DNA from: Actinomadura coerulea | GTDB lineage: Bacteria > Actinomycetota > Actinomycetes > Streptosporangiales > Streptosporangiaceae | Reading direction: 5' to 3' | DNA length: 64,000 nucleotides | NCBI RefSeq assembly: GCF_014208105.1 | Contig: NZ_JACHMQ010000001.1 | Span: forward strand, 1,922,001 to 1,986,000 | In this document: piece by piece, positions 39,180 through 47,678 of the stretch | Layout: every line of letters starts with the position of its first letter | How positions within the stretch are numbered: the first letter of the stretch is position 1 | Translations under genes and position numbers: made by a program | Notes under the pieces: generated by a model | Database searches by the model: none | What the model saw: only the letters and a program-made list of their open reading frames with translations | Told to the model about the DNA's origin: nothing

Positions 39180-40798
39180 CACCCTCCGCCCTCCGGCCAG
39201 TTCGAGGCGGGCACCGGTGAACGCGGCGCGCAGGCGCCGGTCGTGCGTGACCACCACCAGCGCCCCCTGGTAGGACGCCAGCGCCTCCTCCAGCTGCTCC
39301 GTGAGCATGGGCGACAGGTGGTTGGTCGGCTCGTCGAGCAGGATCAGGTCCACAGGCTCGCTCACCAGCCGCGCCAGCTCGACCCGGCGCCGCTGCCCAG
39401 GGGACAGCTCCCCGAGGCGGAGGCCCAAGTCCGACGACCGGAACAGGCCCAAGGACAGCAGGGCGTCCGCGTCTCGTCGGGACTGCCCGGACGTCCGTGC
39501 GCATAGGCCTGCAACACGGTGCGATGCCCCGCGCCGACCGGTCCGTCCTGCCGGAGGAACCCGACCCGCCCGGACCGGCGCACCTCGCCCGCGTCCGGGC
39601 GCAGTTCTCCGGAGAGGACCCGCATCAGGGTGGTCTTGCCGGCTCCGTTCGGGCCGGTGACGAGGAGCCGCTCACCGGCGCGGACGGTCAGGGACTCCAG
39701 GCGGAGCCGTCCCGGCACCACCACGCCGTCGAGCGCGGCCACCTCCTCCCCGGCGGCGCCCGCGGCGGCGGGGACGGCGGTGAAGCGCAGCGGCTCGGGG
39801 GGCGGGGCCGCGGGGTGGTCGAGGAGCCACCGCAGCCGCTGCCGGGACTGCCGGACGCGCCCGGCGGCCCCGTGGGTGCGCGAGCGCGCCCGCCAGGCGC
39901 CGGTGCCCATGCCCGCCTTGGCCACCTTGCGCGGGATCGTGGCGAGCCGGCCCGCGTTGGCGGCCACCAGCGCGGCATGGCGGTCCAGCTCCGTCCTCCA
40001 TTCCTCGTGGGCCCTCGCCAGCGCGGCGCGTTCGGCGGCCTTGGCTGCGAGGAAGCCGGCGTACCCGTCGCCGTAGCGGCGCACCTGCCCGCCGTCCACC
40101 TCGACGACGGCGGTGGTCACCCGGTCCAGGAACGTCCGGTCGTGCGTGATCGCCACGACCGTGCCCCGGTGGGCGCGCAGGCGCCGTTCGAGCCAGTCCA
40201 CGGCCTGGTCGTCCAGGTCGTTGGTCGGCTCGTCGAGCAGCAGGAGCTCGGGGGAGGACGCCAGCGTGGCGGCGAGGGCGAGCCTGGAGCGCTCGCCGCC
40301 GGAGAGCGTGCCCAGCGGGCGGCTCCGGTCGAGCCCGGGCAGCCCGAGCCCGTGCAGCGCGAGCTCCACGCGGTGGTCGGCCTCGTAGCCGCCACGCGCC
40401 TCGAACTCCGCGACCAGTTCCGCATAGGCGTCCAGGTCCGCCGGGTCAGGCGCGCCCGCCGAGCCGAGCGAGCGTTCGGCGGCGCGCATCCGGGCTTGGA
40501 GGTCGCGCAGGTCCGCCATCGCCAGGTCGACGGCGTCGGCGACGGTGGCGTCCGGCGGCAGCGCGAGCGACTGCGGCAGGTAACCGACCCCGCCGGGCGC
40601 GACGGCCACGACCTCGCCGTCGTCCGGGAGCTCGGCACCCGCCATGAGCTTGAGCAGCGTGGACTTCCCGGACCCGTTGTCGCCGATCACGCCGAGCCGC
40701 TCGCCCGGCCTGACGGTGAGCGAGACCCGGTCCAGGACGGCGCGGGTTCCGTAGCGCTTGGTGATCTGGTTGAGTGCGAGTTGGGCAGGGGCGCGCAG
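39165..40798 (-). pseudogene. ABC-F ATPase (ribosome-protection type) with one frameshift
   Basis: Two ABC domains in one chain without transmembrane segments, as in ABC-F proteins that rescue ribosomes from antibiotics. Domain 1 has [24 protein letters not shown] and [14 protein letters not shown]; domain 2 has [10 protein letters not shown]. Near 39471 a net one-base loss shifts the frame: one frame ends in PGSPDE then nonsense, while [20 protein letters not shown] with [14 protein letters not shown] and ILLDEPTNHLS continues in the next. No ATG/GTG fits the beginning; CTG at 40798 has AAGGAGG seven bases upstream and gives [17 protein letters not shown]. If the shift is a sequencing error the gene is whole, about 540 residues. 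Confidence 0.8.
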
Positions 40799-40837
40799 AG
40801 CGCCACCTCCTTCTGCCAGGTCGGACGTGTGCTCGGG

Positions 40838-41656
40838 TCAGCCCGGGGCCTTGCGGCTGAGGTGCTCCCAGGCCCGGTACTCCTCGGTGCGCGCCCGGTC
40901 CATCTGCTGGACCATGTCGTAGGAGGCGGCGCCGACGATCAGCCGCAGCGGCGGGTCGTCCAGGCCGGCGAGCTCCATGACCACCGGGGCGGCGGTGCTC
41001 GGGTCGGGGCCGGCGTCCTCGCCCCACATCTCGGCCAGCCGGGCGCGCAGCGGCTCGTACTCCGGGAGCGGCCGGGTCGCCGTCGTGCCCCGCGTGAACA
41101 GCTCCGTGCCGTACCCGCCGGGCTGCACGATCGTCACCTTGATCCCGAAGGGCGCCACCTCCATCGCCAGCGCCTGGCTCAGCGAGTCGAGCGCGCTCTT
41201 GCTCGCCGCGTAGAACCCGGCGGACGCGACCCCGCCGCCCGTCCCCATCGTGGTGACCTGCAGGATGTGGCCGGAGCCCTGCCTGCGCAGGTGCGGCACC
41301 ACGGCCTGCGCGACCCAGACCGCGCCGAAGAAGTTGACGTCGAACTGGGCGCGGATCTGCTCCTCGGTGGCCTCCTCCACCATGCCGTACAGGAAGGCGC
41401 CGGCGTTGTTCACCACGACGTCCAGCCGCCCGAACGCCGCCGCGGCCTGGTCCACCACCGTCCGGACGGCGGCGCGGTCGCGGACGTCCAGCGTCAGCAG
41501 TTCGAGACGGCCCGGGTGGCGGGCGGCGAGGCCGTCGAGGGGGGCGAGGTCGCGCGCGGCCGCCACGACACGGTCCCCGGCGTCGAGCGCCGCCTCGGCG
41601 AAGGCCCTGCCCAGGCCCCTCGACGCACCGGTGATGAACCATACGCGTGCGGTCAT
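40838..41656 (-). CDS. Short-chain dehydrogenase/reductase
   Basis: A 272-residue classical SDR: WFITGASRGLGRAFAEAAL (TGxxxGxG cofactor loop), VVNNAGAFLYGMVEE (NNAG), and FYAASKSALDSL (YxxxK). The catalytic Ser position in 'SSxGG' reads TTMGTGG, so Thr replaces Ser. Cofactor preference looks like NADP(H) from Arg in GASRG. GAGGAG precedes the ATG. It is divergent from a TetR gene and shares operators with it. Confidence 0.92.
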   Translation of the reverse strand: MTARVWFITGASRGLGRAFAEAALDAGDRVVAAARDLAPLDGLAARHPGRLELLTLDVRDRAAVRTVVDQAAAAFGRLDVVVNNAGAFLYGMVEEATEEQIRAQFDVNFFGAVWVAQAVVPHLRRQGSGHILQVTTMGTGGGVASAGFYAASKSALDSLSQALAMEVAPFGIKVTIVQPGGYGTELFTRGTTATRPLPEYEPLRARLAEMWGEDAGPDPSTAAPVVMELAGLDDPPLRLIVGAASYDMVQQMDRARTEEYRAWEHLSRKAPG

Positions 41657-41676
41657 GCGCACTCCTCACTCACAAG

Positions 41677-41745
41677 AGACGAGACGGTTCGTCTCGTCTT
41701 AGGGAGTATGAGGGTGCGTCGGCCTTTCGTCAAGACGGATCGTCT
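41677..41745. promoter_or_regulatory. Two TetR operator sites between SDR and TetR genes
   Basis: AGACGAGACG, GTT, CGTCTCGTCT (41677-41699) is a 23-bp inverted repeat with perfect 10-bp arms next to the SDR start. A shorter copy of its core, AGACG, GAT, CGTCT (41733-41745), lies near the TetR gene and runs into further CGTCT repeats. The two sites are 56 bp apart. Confidence 0.68.
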
Positions 41746-41772
41746 CGTCTCGTCTCGGGTATACTCCCGGCC

Positions 41773-42366
41773 GTGTCCAGCCCCAGAACACCGAATCCCG
41801 CGCGGCGCAGCGAGCGGTCCCGGCAGGCCGTTCTGGCCGCCGCGCGCGAGCTCGTCTCCGAAGTCGGGTACCCCAAGGTGACGATCGAGGCCATCGCCGC
41901 GCGGGCGGGCGTCGGCAAGCAGACCATCTACCGCTGGTGGCCGTCCAAGGGCGCGGTGGTCTTCGACGGGTTCCTGGCCCTGAGCGAGGGGGAGGAGGGC
42001 GTCCGGCTCCCCGACACCGGCGACATCGAGGCCGATCTGAAGACCGTCATGCGGGCGACGGTCGCCGAGTTCGGCGACCCGGCGTTCGAGGCGCCCCTCC
42101 GGGCGCTCAACACGCAGATCATCGAGGACCCCGAGCTGGCCGCCCTGTACCGCGAGAAGCTGGCCGGCCCCCTCGACCAGGCCAAGAAGGAACGGCTGCG
42201 CAACGCCCAGCGGGCGGGCCAGCTGCGCGCGGACGCCGACCTCGGCCTGGTCCTGGAGGTGCTGTACGCCCCGCTCTACCAGCGCTGGCTGCACCGCTCG
42301 GGGCCGCTCACCCCCGAGTACGCCGACGCGCTCGTCGACGCCGCCCTCCGCGCCTTCGCCCCCTGA
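41773..42366 (+). CDS. TetR-family regulator
   Basis: A 197-residue regulator: RQAVLAAARELVSEVGYPKV and TIEAIAARAGVGKQTIYRWW with PSKGAVVFDGFL form TetR_N; the C-terminal part (FEAPLRALNTQIIEDPELAA, LGLVLEVLYAPLYQRWL) is the TetR_C_11 type. The GTG at 41773 is taken because upstream in-frame sequence contains the operator repeats. It probably represses itself and the divergent SDR. Confidence 0.9.
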   Translation: MSSPRTPNPARRSERSRQAVLAAARELVSEVGYPKVTIEAIAARAGVGKQTIYRWWPSKGAVVFDGFLALSEGEEGVRLPDTGDIEADLKTVMRATVAEFGDPAFEAPLRALNTQIIEDPELAALYREKLAGPLDQAKKERLRNAQRAGQLRADADLGLVLEVLYAPLYQRWLHRSGPLTPEYADALVDAALRAFAP

Positions 42367-42372
42367 CCGTCG

Positions 42373-42891
42373 TCAGGTCCTCCGGCGCGCGGTGCTCCTC
42401 CGGCGCGGCTTCGCCGACCGGGGCGGGATGGAGCGCATGTGATCGCGGACGACGGTGAGGACGCGGGCGAGGTCCTCGACATCCTCGCGAGCGAGCGGTT
42501 CGAGGAAGAGCCGCCGCAGGACGTCGATGTGGCCGGGGAACACCTGGGCGAGCACGTCCCGTCCCGCGTCGGTGATGGTCACCGTCACGCCCCGGTCGTC
42601 CTCCTCGGACGGGCCGCGCGTGACGAGCCCGGCCTTCTCCAGCAGGCCCACCTGGTAGGTCAGGCCGCTGCGGCTGTACACGACGCCGTCCGCCAGCTCG
42701 GTCATGCGCCGGCTGCCGTCCGCCGCGTCCCCGAGGGTGGCCAGCAGCTGGAACTGGACGTAGCTGAGGTCGCCGGCGTCGCGCAGCTGCTGCTCGACCG
42801 TGTGGCGCAGCAGGCTGCTCACCTCGATCAGCGCGAAGTAGGCGCCGAGTTCGGCGGGATCGAGCGGCGGAGGGGGCTCTTCTTCGGTCAT
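42373..42891 (-). CDS. MarR-family regulator
   Basis: A 172-residue regulator: YFALIEVSSLLRHTVEQQLR, LSYVQFQLLATLGDAADGSR, MTELADGVVYSRSGLTYQVG and the wing VTRGPSEEDDRGVTVTIT with the DR motif. A basic, disordered tail (about residues 155-172, RSAKPRRRSTARRR) is unusual. An inverted repeat lies just upstream of the start. Its target is not obvious; the divergent DUF4132 gene begins 125 bp away. Confidence 0.92.
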   Translation of the reverse strand: MTEEEPPPPLDPAELGAYFALIEVSSLLRHTVEQQLRDAGDLSYVQFQLLATLGDAADGSRRMTELADGVVYSRSGLTYQVGLLEKAGLVTRGPSEEDDRGVTVTITDAGRDVLAQVFPGHIDVLRRLFLEPLAREDVEDLARVLTVVRDHMRSIPPRSAKPRRRSTARRRT

Positions 42892-42905
42892 GGCGCCATC
42901 GTAGT

Positions 42906-42923
42906 TGCTTCGAGTTTGAAGCA
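42906..42923. promoter_or_regulatory. MarR operator
   Basis: TGCTTC, 6 bp (GAGTTT), GAAGCA is a perfect inverted repeat 15 bp before the MarR start codon. Its position suits autorepression. Confidence 0.6.
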
Positions 42924-43016
42924 GTGCCGGTCCGTCACGTGAGGCGCCCGACCAGGACCTGCGGCCCCGGGCCGTGCACGGCGCTCTGTCGGAGCCGGGT
43001 CCTACGGTGAGGCGCC

Positions 43017-46000
43017 ATGGACGAGGAGACGATGATCATTCCGGCGTCGTGGCGGCGCCGGCTGCATCCGCGGCGGGGCGGGGAGCCCGGCACCGCGCTC
43101 AGGCTCGACCCGTCGGCCGGCGACGCGCTCGCCGAGAAGATCCGCGCGCAATCGGCCGACGTCGAGGACGTGCTCGGCGCCCCCCGGAGCGACCCGGCCC
43201 TCGTCCAGGCGGCCCGGCGGTATCTGGGCGGCGAGGACGACCCGCTCGGCGCCGCGGTCGTCGGGCAGATCGCCTTCCGCGAGGAATCCTGGCAGGAGGA
43301 TCCTTACACCTGGCTCGTGGACGCGTGGTGCGCCGGGCGCGGGGCCGCGTTCGCCGCCGCCGCCGTCGCGGGCATCGTCGAGGCCGAGCCCGCCCGGCGG
43401 TGGGTCGAGCACGGCGTTCGGATGGAGGCGTGGATCCGGCCGCGGGACCCGCAGCAGCATTACGGCCAGTGGTGGGTGATCCGGAAGTCGCTGGCGCGGA
43501 TGCGCGCCGTTCTCGCCTCCGCGGACGACGACGAGTACGAGCGGGCCGTCGCGCGGCTCGGAGAATGCCGCGGCACGCCGCTGCTCCGGCGCGTCACCGC
43601 CTACCTCGCGCCCACCCGCCAGGACTGGGTCGACGCATCGCTGGCCGAGTCCGGCGGGACGCCGGGGTCCGAGTTCACCTGGATGTTGTGGTGCTCCGTC
43701 GCCTCCCCGGCGCAGCTCCCCCGCCTCGGGCCCCTGGAGTGGCTCGCGGCGAGCGACGAACTGGTGGCCACCGCCGTGGACGGCGTCGGCGCGGCGCTCG
43801 CCCCGCTGCTGGCCGACGCCTACGACACCGCTTCCAACGCCAAGGCCCGCAAGAACACCGCCGAGGCGCTGGCGGTCCTGCCCACCGACGAGGCGTTCCA
43901 GGCCCTGGCGGACCGCGCCCACCAGGACCGCGTCAGGCCCGCGCTGGCGGCGGCGGCGGAACGGTTCCCCGTGCGAGCCGCGCGGCTGCTGAGCGGCGCG
44001 GCGGCGGGCACCGGCAAGGCCGCCGCGGTCGCCGCCGGACTGCTGGAGGAGCACCTGCTCACCCATCCCGAGCTGGGCGAAGGGAAGGCGCGCCGGGCGC
44101 GCGTCCCCGACGCCCCGGCGCGGGAGCTGCCCGCGTGCCTGGTGAACCCGCCCTGGCGCCGCCCTCGCCGCGAACGCCGGACCGTGGTGATCGACGGGCT
44201 GGCGCCGCCCGACGTCGACGCCGTCCGCTGGGCGCGCGGCGAACGCGAGGCATGGTCCGCGTCCGGCCGGTGGCGGGACCGGGACGAGTGGGCCGCCAGG
44301 ATCCACGACCACAAGGCGGGGCGGCTGGCCTACTGGCAGACGCTGGAGCTGTTCACCGAGGGCCCCGAGGAACTGGTGCGGCCCCTGTTCGCCGAGTGGG
44401 CCGCCGGCGACCCGCCCCTCACCTGGAACAAGAAGCAGATCGCGGCCCGCTACGAACTGGATGCCGCCCCACTGCTGGTCAAGACCGCCGCGGACGCCCC
44501 CGCCTCCGACGGCGAGATCCTGCTGCCCTTCCTCACCCCCGCCATCGCCGCCCTCATGGCGGACTGGGCGCTGCGTCTGAAGTCGGCGCGGCCCATCGCG
44601 CACGCCTGGTTCGCCCGCCACCGGATCGCCGCCGCCCTGCAGCTCGTCCCCGCGGCGCTCGGCCCGGCCGGAGGGGAGCGCCGCGCGGCGCAGCTGGCGC
44701 TCCTGCACATCGCCGGGAACGAGGGCGCGGACGCCGTCGTCGAGGCGGCCCGCGTCCACGGCGCCCGCGCCGCCGCCGCGATCGCGGACCTGATGACCGC
44801 CGACGCGCTCGACCTCGTACCGCCGCGCCCCCCGGCGATCGGCGGCTGGGCCGACCCGGCGCTGCTCCCGCAGGTCCTGACCGCCCGGCGCGACCGGGCG
44901 CTGCCGGCCGCCGCGACCCGCGACCTGCTGCGCACGCTCGCGCTGGAGGCCCCCGACGGCGGGCGCCCCGACCTCGCCGAGGTCGAGCGCGCCTGCGACC
45001 CCGAGTCGCTCGCCGCCTTCTCCTGGGCGGTGTTCGAACGGTGGGAGGTGGTCGGCCACCCGCCCAGGGACGGCTGGGCGCTCACCCAGCTCGGCCTGCT
45101 CGGCGGCGACGAGGCCGCCCGCCGCCTCACCCCGCTGATCCGCGCGTGGCCCGGCCAGAGCCGCCACAAGAACGCCGCCGCGGGCCTGGACGTCCTCGCC
45201 GAGATCGGCACCGACGTCGCCCTCCTGCACCTGCACGGCATCTCCCAGAGACTGCGGTTCAAGACCCTCAAGGAGCGGGCCCGCCAGAAGATCGACCAGA
45301 TCGCCGACGAGCTCGGCCTCACCGATGACGAACTGGCCGACCGCCTCGCGCCCGACCTCGGGCTCGACGCCGCCGGCACCCTCGTCCTGGACTACGGCCC
45401 CCGCCGCTTCACCGTCGGCTTCGACGAGCAACTGCGGCCCTACGTCCTGGACGGCACCGGCAGGCCGCGCAAGACCCTGCCCAGACCGGGCGCGAAAGAC
45501 GACCCCGACCTGGCGCCCGCCGCCCACAAGCGCTTCGCGGCGCTGCGCAAGGACGCGCGCGCCGTGGCGGCCGGGCAGGTGCGCAGGCTGGAGGCCGCCA
45601 TGATCCAGCGGCGCTCCTGGACCTTCTCCGACTTCCAGCGGCTCCTCGCCGGCCACCCGCTGCTGCGCCACATCGTCCGGCGGCTGGTGTGGCTCACCGG
45701 CGACGGCACGGCCTTCCGGGTCGCCGAGGACGGAACACTCGCCGACTCCGCCGACGACGCCCTCGTCCTGGACGGAACCGCCCGGGTCCGCGTCGCGCAC
45801 CGCCTCGACCTGGACGCGCGCGGCCTGGCCGCCTGGGCGCAGGTGTTCGCCGACTACGAGATCGCCCAGCCGTTCCCGCAGCTGGACCGTCCCGTGCACG
45901 CCCTCACCGACGACGAACGCCGGACCGGCAGACTGGCCCGGTTCGACGGCGCCAAGGTCCCGCTCGGGCGGCTGCTGCGCCTGGAGAGCGACGGCTGGGA

Positions 46001-46214
46001 ACACGAGATGCCCGCCGACGCGGGCATCGTCGGCGGGATGTCGCGCACGCTGCCCGGCGGCGCCACCGCCTGGCTCGGCTTCGAGCCCGGGGTCGCGATC
46101 GGCCACCGCGACCCCGACCAGATCGTCACGATCGGCGCCCACGTGACCGGCACCCTCGACGCCCTCCAGGCGAGCGAACTGCTCGCCGAACTGACCGCGG
46201 TAACCGAAGGGTGA
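43017..46214 (+). CDS. DUF4132 (MolR/WGR-associated) large protein
   Basis: A 1065-residue soluble protein. The central region is helical repeat-like (AALAPLLADAYDTASNAKAR, KNTAEALAVLPTDEAFQALA). The C-terminal ~330 residues hold the DUF4132 domain, recognisable by TLVLDYGPRRFTVGFDEQLR, RSWTFSDFQRLLAGHPLLRH and DYEIAQPFPQLDRPV. Proteins of this kind, sometimes with an N-terminal WGR domain (absent here), are of unknown function; E. coli YehI/MolR is a member. GGTGAGG precedes the ATG. It stands alone; the AI-2E-type gene 122 bp downstream may share its transcript. Confidence 0.88.
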   Translation: MDEETMIIPASWRRRLHPRRGGEPGTALRLDPSAGDALAEKIRAQSADVEDVLGAPRSDPALVQAARRYLGGEDDPLGAAVVGQIAFREESWQEDPYTWLVDAWCAGRGAAFAAAAVAGIVEAEPARRWVEHGVRMEAWIRPRDPQQHYGQWWVIRKSLARMRAVLASADDDEYERAVARLGECRGTPLLRRVTAYLAPTRQDWVDASLAESGGTPGSEFTWMLWCSVASPAQLPRLGPLEWLAASDELVATAVDGVGAALAPLLADAYDTASNAKARKNTAEALAVLPTDEAFQALADRAHQDRVRPALAAAAERFPVRAARLLSGAAAGTGKAAAVAAGLLEEHLLTHPELGEGKARRARVPDAPARELPACLVNPPWRRPRRERRTVVIDGLAPPDVDAVRWARGEREAWSASGRWRDRDEWAARIHDHKAGRLAYWQTLELFTEGPEELVRPLFAEWAAGDPPLTWNKKQIAARYELDAAPLLVKTAADAPASDGEILLPFLTPAIAALMADWALRLKSARPIAHAWFARHRIAAALQLVPAALGPAGGERRAAQLALLHIAGNEGADAVVEAARVHGARAAAAIADLMTADALDLVPPRPPAIGGWADPALLPQVLTARRDRALPAAATRDLLRTLALEAPDGGRPDLAEVERACDPESLAAFSWAVFERWEVVGHPPRDGWALTQLGLLGGDEAARRLTPLIRAWPGQSRHKNAAAGLDVLAEIGTDVALLHLHGISQRLRFKTLKERARQKIDQIADELGLTDDELADRLAPDLGLDAAGTLVLDYGPRRFTVGFDEQLRPYVLDGTGRPRKTLPRPGAKDDPDLAPAAHKRFAALRKDARAVAAGQVRRLEAAMIQRRSWTFSDFQRLLAGHPLLRHIVRRLVWLTGDGTAFRVAEDGTLADSADDALVLDGTARVRVAHRLDLDARGLAAWAQVFADYEIAQPFPQLDRPVHALTDDERRTGRLARFDGAKVPLGRLLRLESDGWEHEMPADAGIVGGMSRTLPGGATAWLGFEPGVAIGHRDPDQIVTIGAHVTGTLDALQASELLAELTAVTEG

Positions 46215-46335
46215 GGTCGCACCGGGTCGAACGCGCACGGGCCGGCCGGGGCGGGGCTGAAATCCCGGCAAAGCTTGCCCCTGCCGCGGTGCGGGACACC
46301 CGGAATGCCCGACCGGACGCCGTTAACGTGCAGGA

Positions 46336-47547
46336 ATGCCGCAGACGCCCGGCGAGCCGCCCGGCGCCACGCCCGCCCGCGAACCGGCCGCCGTCCCTCC
46401 CAGAGCCCCCGCCGACGAGCACGACGCCGAGCCCGCCGCGCGGCGGCCGCACCAGATGCCGCCGTGGCTGCCCAGGGCGTTCGCGCTCGCGGGCGCGAGC
46501 GTGCTGGCGTTCCTGGCGTGCCTGTGGCTGCTGGAGCGGCTGCGCGGACTGCTGCTCCTCCTGCTGATCTCGCTGTTCCTGGCCTTCGCGATCGAGCCGG
46601 CGGTGAACTGGCTCGCCGCGCGCGGCTGGCGGCGCGGCGTGGCGACCGCGGCGATGTTCGTGATCGTGGGGCTGCTCATCGCCGGGTTCCTCGGCGGCAT
46701 CGGGTCGCTGCTCGCAGCCCAGGCCAACCACCTGATCAGCGGATTCCCCGAGTACGTCCGCCGCTTCGTCGGATGGGTGAACGCCACGTTCGGGACCCAC
46801 CTGTCGCAGCGCACCGTCTTCCAGCGGCTCCCCACCGTCACCGACGCGCTTTCACGGCACCTGGCGGACCTCGCCGGGAACGTGTGGGGGTTCGGCACGA
46901 CCGCGTTCGGCGTCGTCTTCAACACCCTCGGCGTCCTGCTGTTCACCTTCTACCTGTCCGCCGAGGGCCCCCGGTTCCGCCGGACGGTCTGCTCCCTGCT
47001 TCCGCCGCGGCGCCAGCACGAGGTCCTGCGCGCCTGGGAGATCGCCGTCGACAAGACCGGCGGCTACATCTACTCCCGGGGACTGCTCGCCCTCATCTCC
47101 GGCATCGCCCACTACGCCGCCATGGCCGGGCTGGGCGTCCCGTACGCGGCGGCCCTGGCGCTGTGGGTGGGCGTAATCTCGCAGTTCATCCCCGCCGTCG
47201 GCACCTACCTGGCCGGCGCCGTGCCGGTGCTCATCGCCCTGACCAAGTCGCCCAGCACGGCCCTGTGGATCCTGCTGTTCATCATCGCCTACCAGCAACT
47301 GGAGAACTACCTGCTGCAGCCGCGCATCACCGCCCGGACCCTGGACACGCACCCGGCGGTGGCGTTCGGGCTCATCCTGGCCGGCGCCGCCGTCGCCGGA
47401 CCCGTCGGGATCCTCCTGGCGATCCCGCTCGGCGCCAGCCTCCAGGCCTTCGCCAGTGCGTACGTGCGCCGCTACGAGGTGGAGGAGCATCCCCTGACCA
47501 AGCCGGACCCGCCCCCCGGCCGCTGGTGGCGGTGGCTGCGGCGCTGA
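46336..47547 (+). CDS. AI-2E family transporter (TqsA/PerM-like permease)
   Basis: A 403-residue membrane protein of about eight helices: LLLLLLISLFLAFAIEPAVN, a long extracytoplasmic helical loop, then VLLFTFYLSAEGPRFRRTVC, GVISQFIPAVGTYLAGAVPV and the conserved NYLLQPRITARTLDTHPAVA. The first ~45 residues are Pro/Ala-rich and cytoplasmic. The family name comes from TqsA, but most members probably export other small molecules or ions. There is no strong ribosome site; AGGA lies immediately before the ATG. Confidence 0.92.
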   Translation: MPQTPGEPPGATPAREPAAVPPRAPADEHDAEPAARRPHQMPPWLPRAFALAGASVLAFLACLWLLERLRGLLLLLLISLFLAFAIEPAVNWLAARGWRRGVATAAMFVIVGLLIAGFLGGIGSLLAAQANHLISGFPEYVRRFVGWVNATFGTHLSQRTVFQRLPTVTDALSRHLADLAGNVWGFGTTAFGVVFNTLGVLLFTFYLSAEGPRFRRTVCSLLPPRRQHEVLRAWEIAVDKTGGYIYSRGLLALISGIAHYAAMAGLGVPYAAALALWVGVISQFIPAVGTYLAGAVPVLIALTKSPSTALWILLFIIAYQQLENYLLQPRITARTLDTHPAVAFGLILAGAAVAGPVGILLAIPLGASLQAFASAYVRRYEVEEHPLTKPDPPPGRWWRWLRR

Positions 47548-47678
47548 CGCTTTACCGGATCGGGGACGGACCCGGGGCGGATCGTCGAGCATTGCCGTGG
47601 ACGGGAGCCGCCCGCCGCGGTTACCGTGCCGGAGGGAACCTTGATCATCAGCCAGCTCGGGGGCGGGAGGGAGCCGTC

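Noticed and set aside
43002-46271. 1089-residue minus-strand frame opposite the DUF4132 gene
   Set aside because: It has low-complexity composition without motifs; the plus-strand frame carries the recognisable domain.
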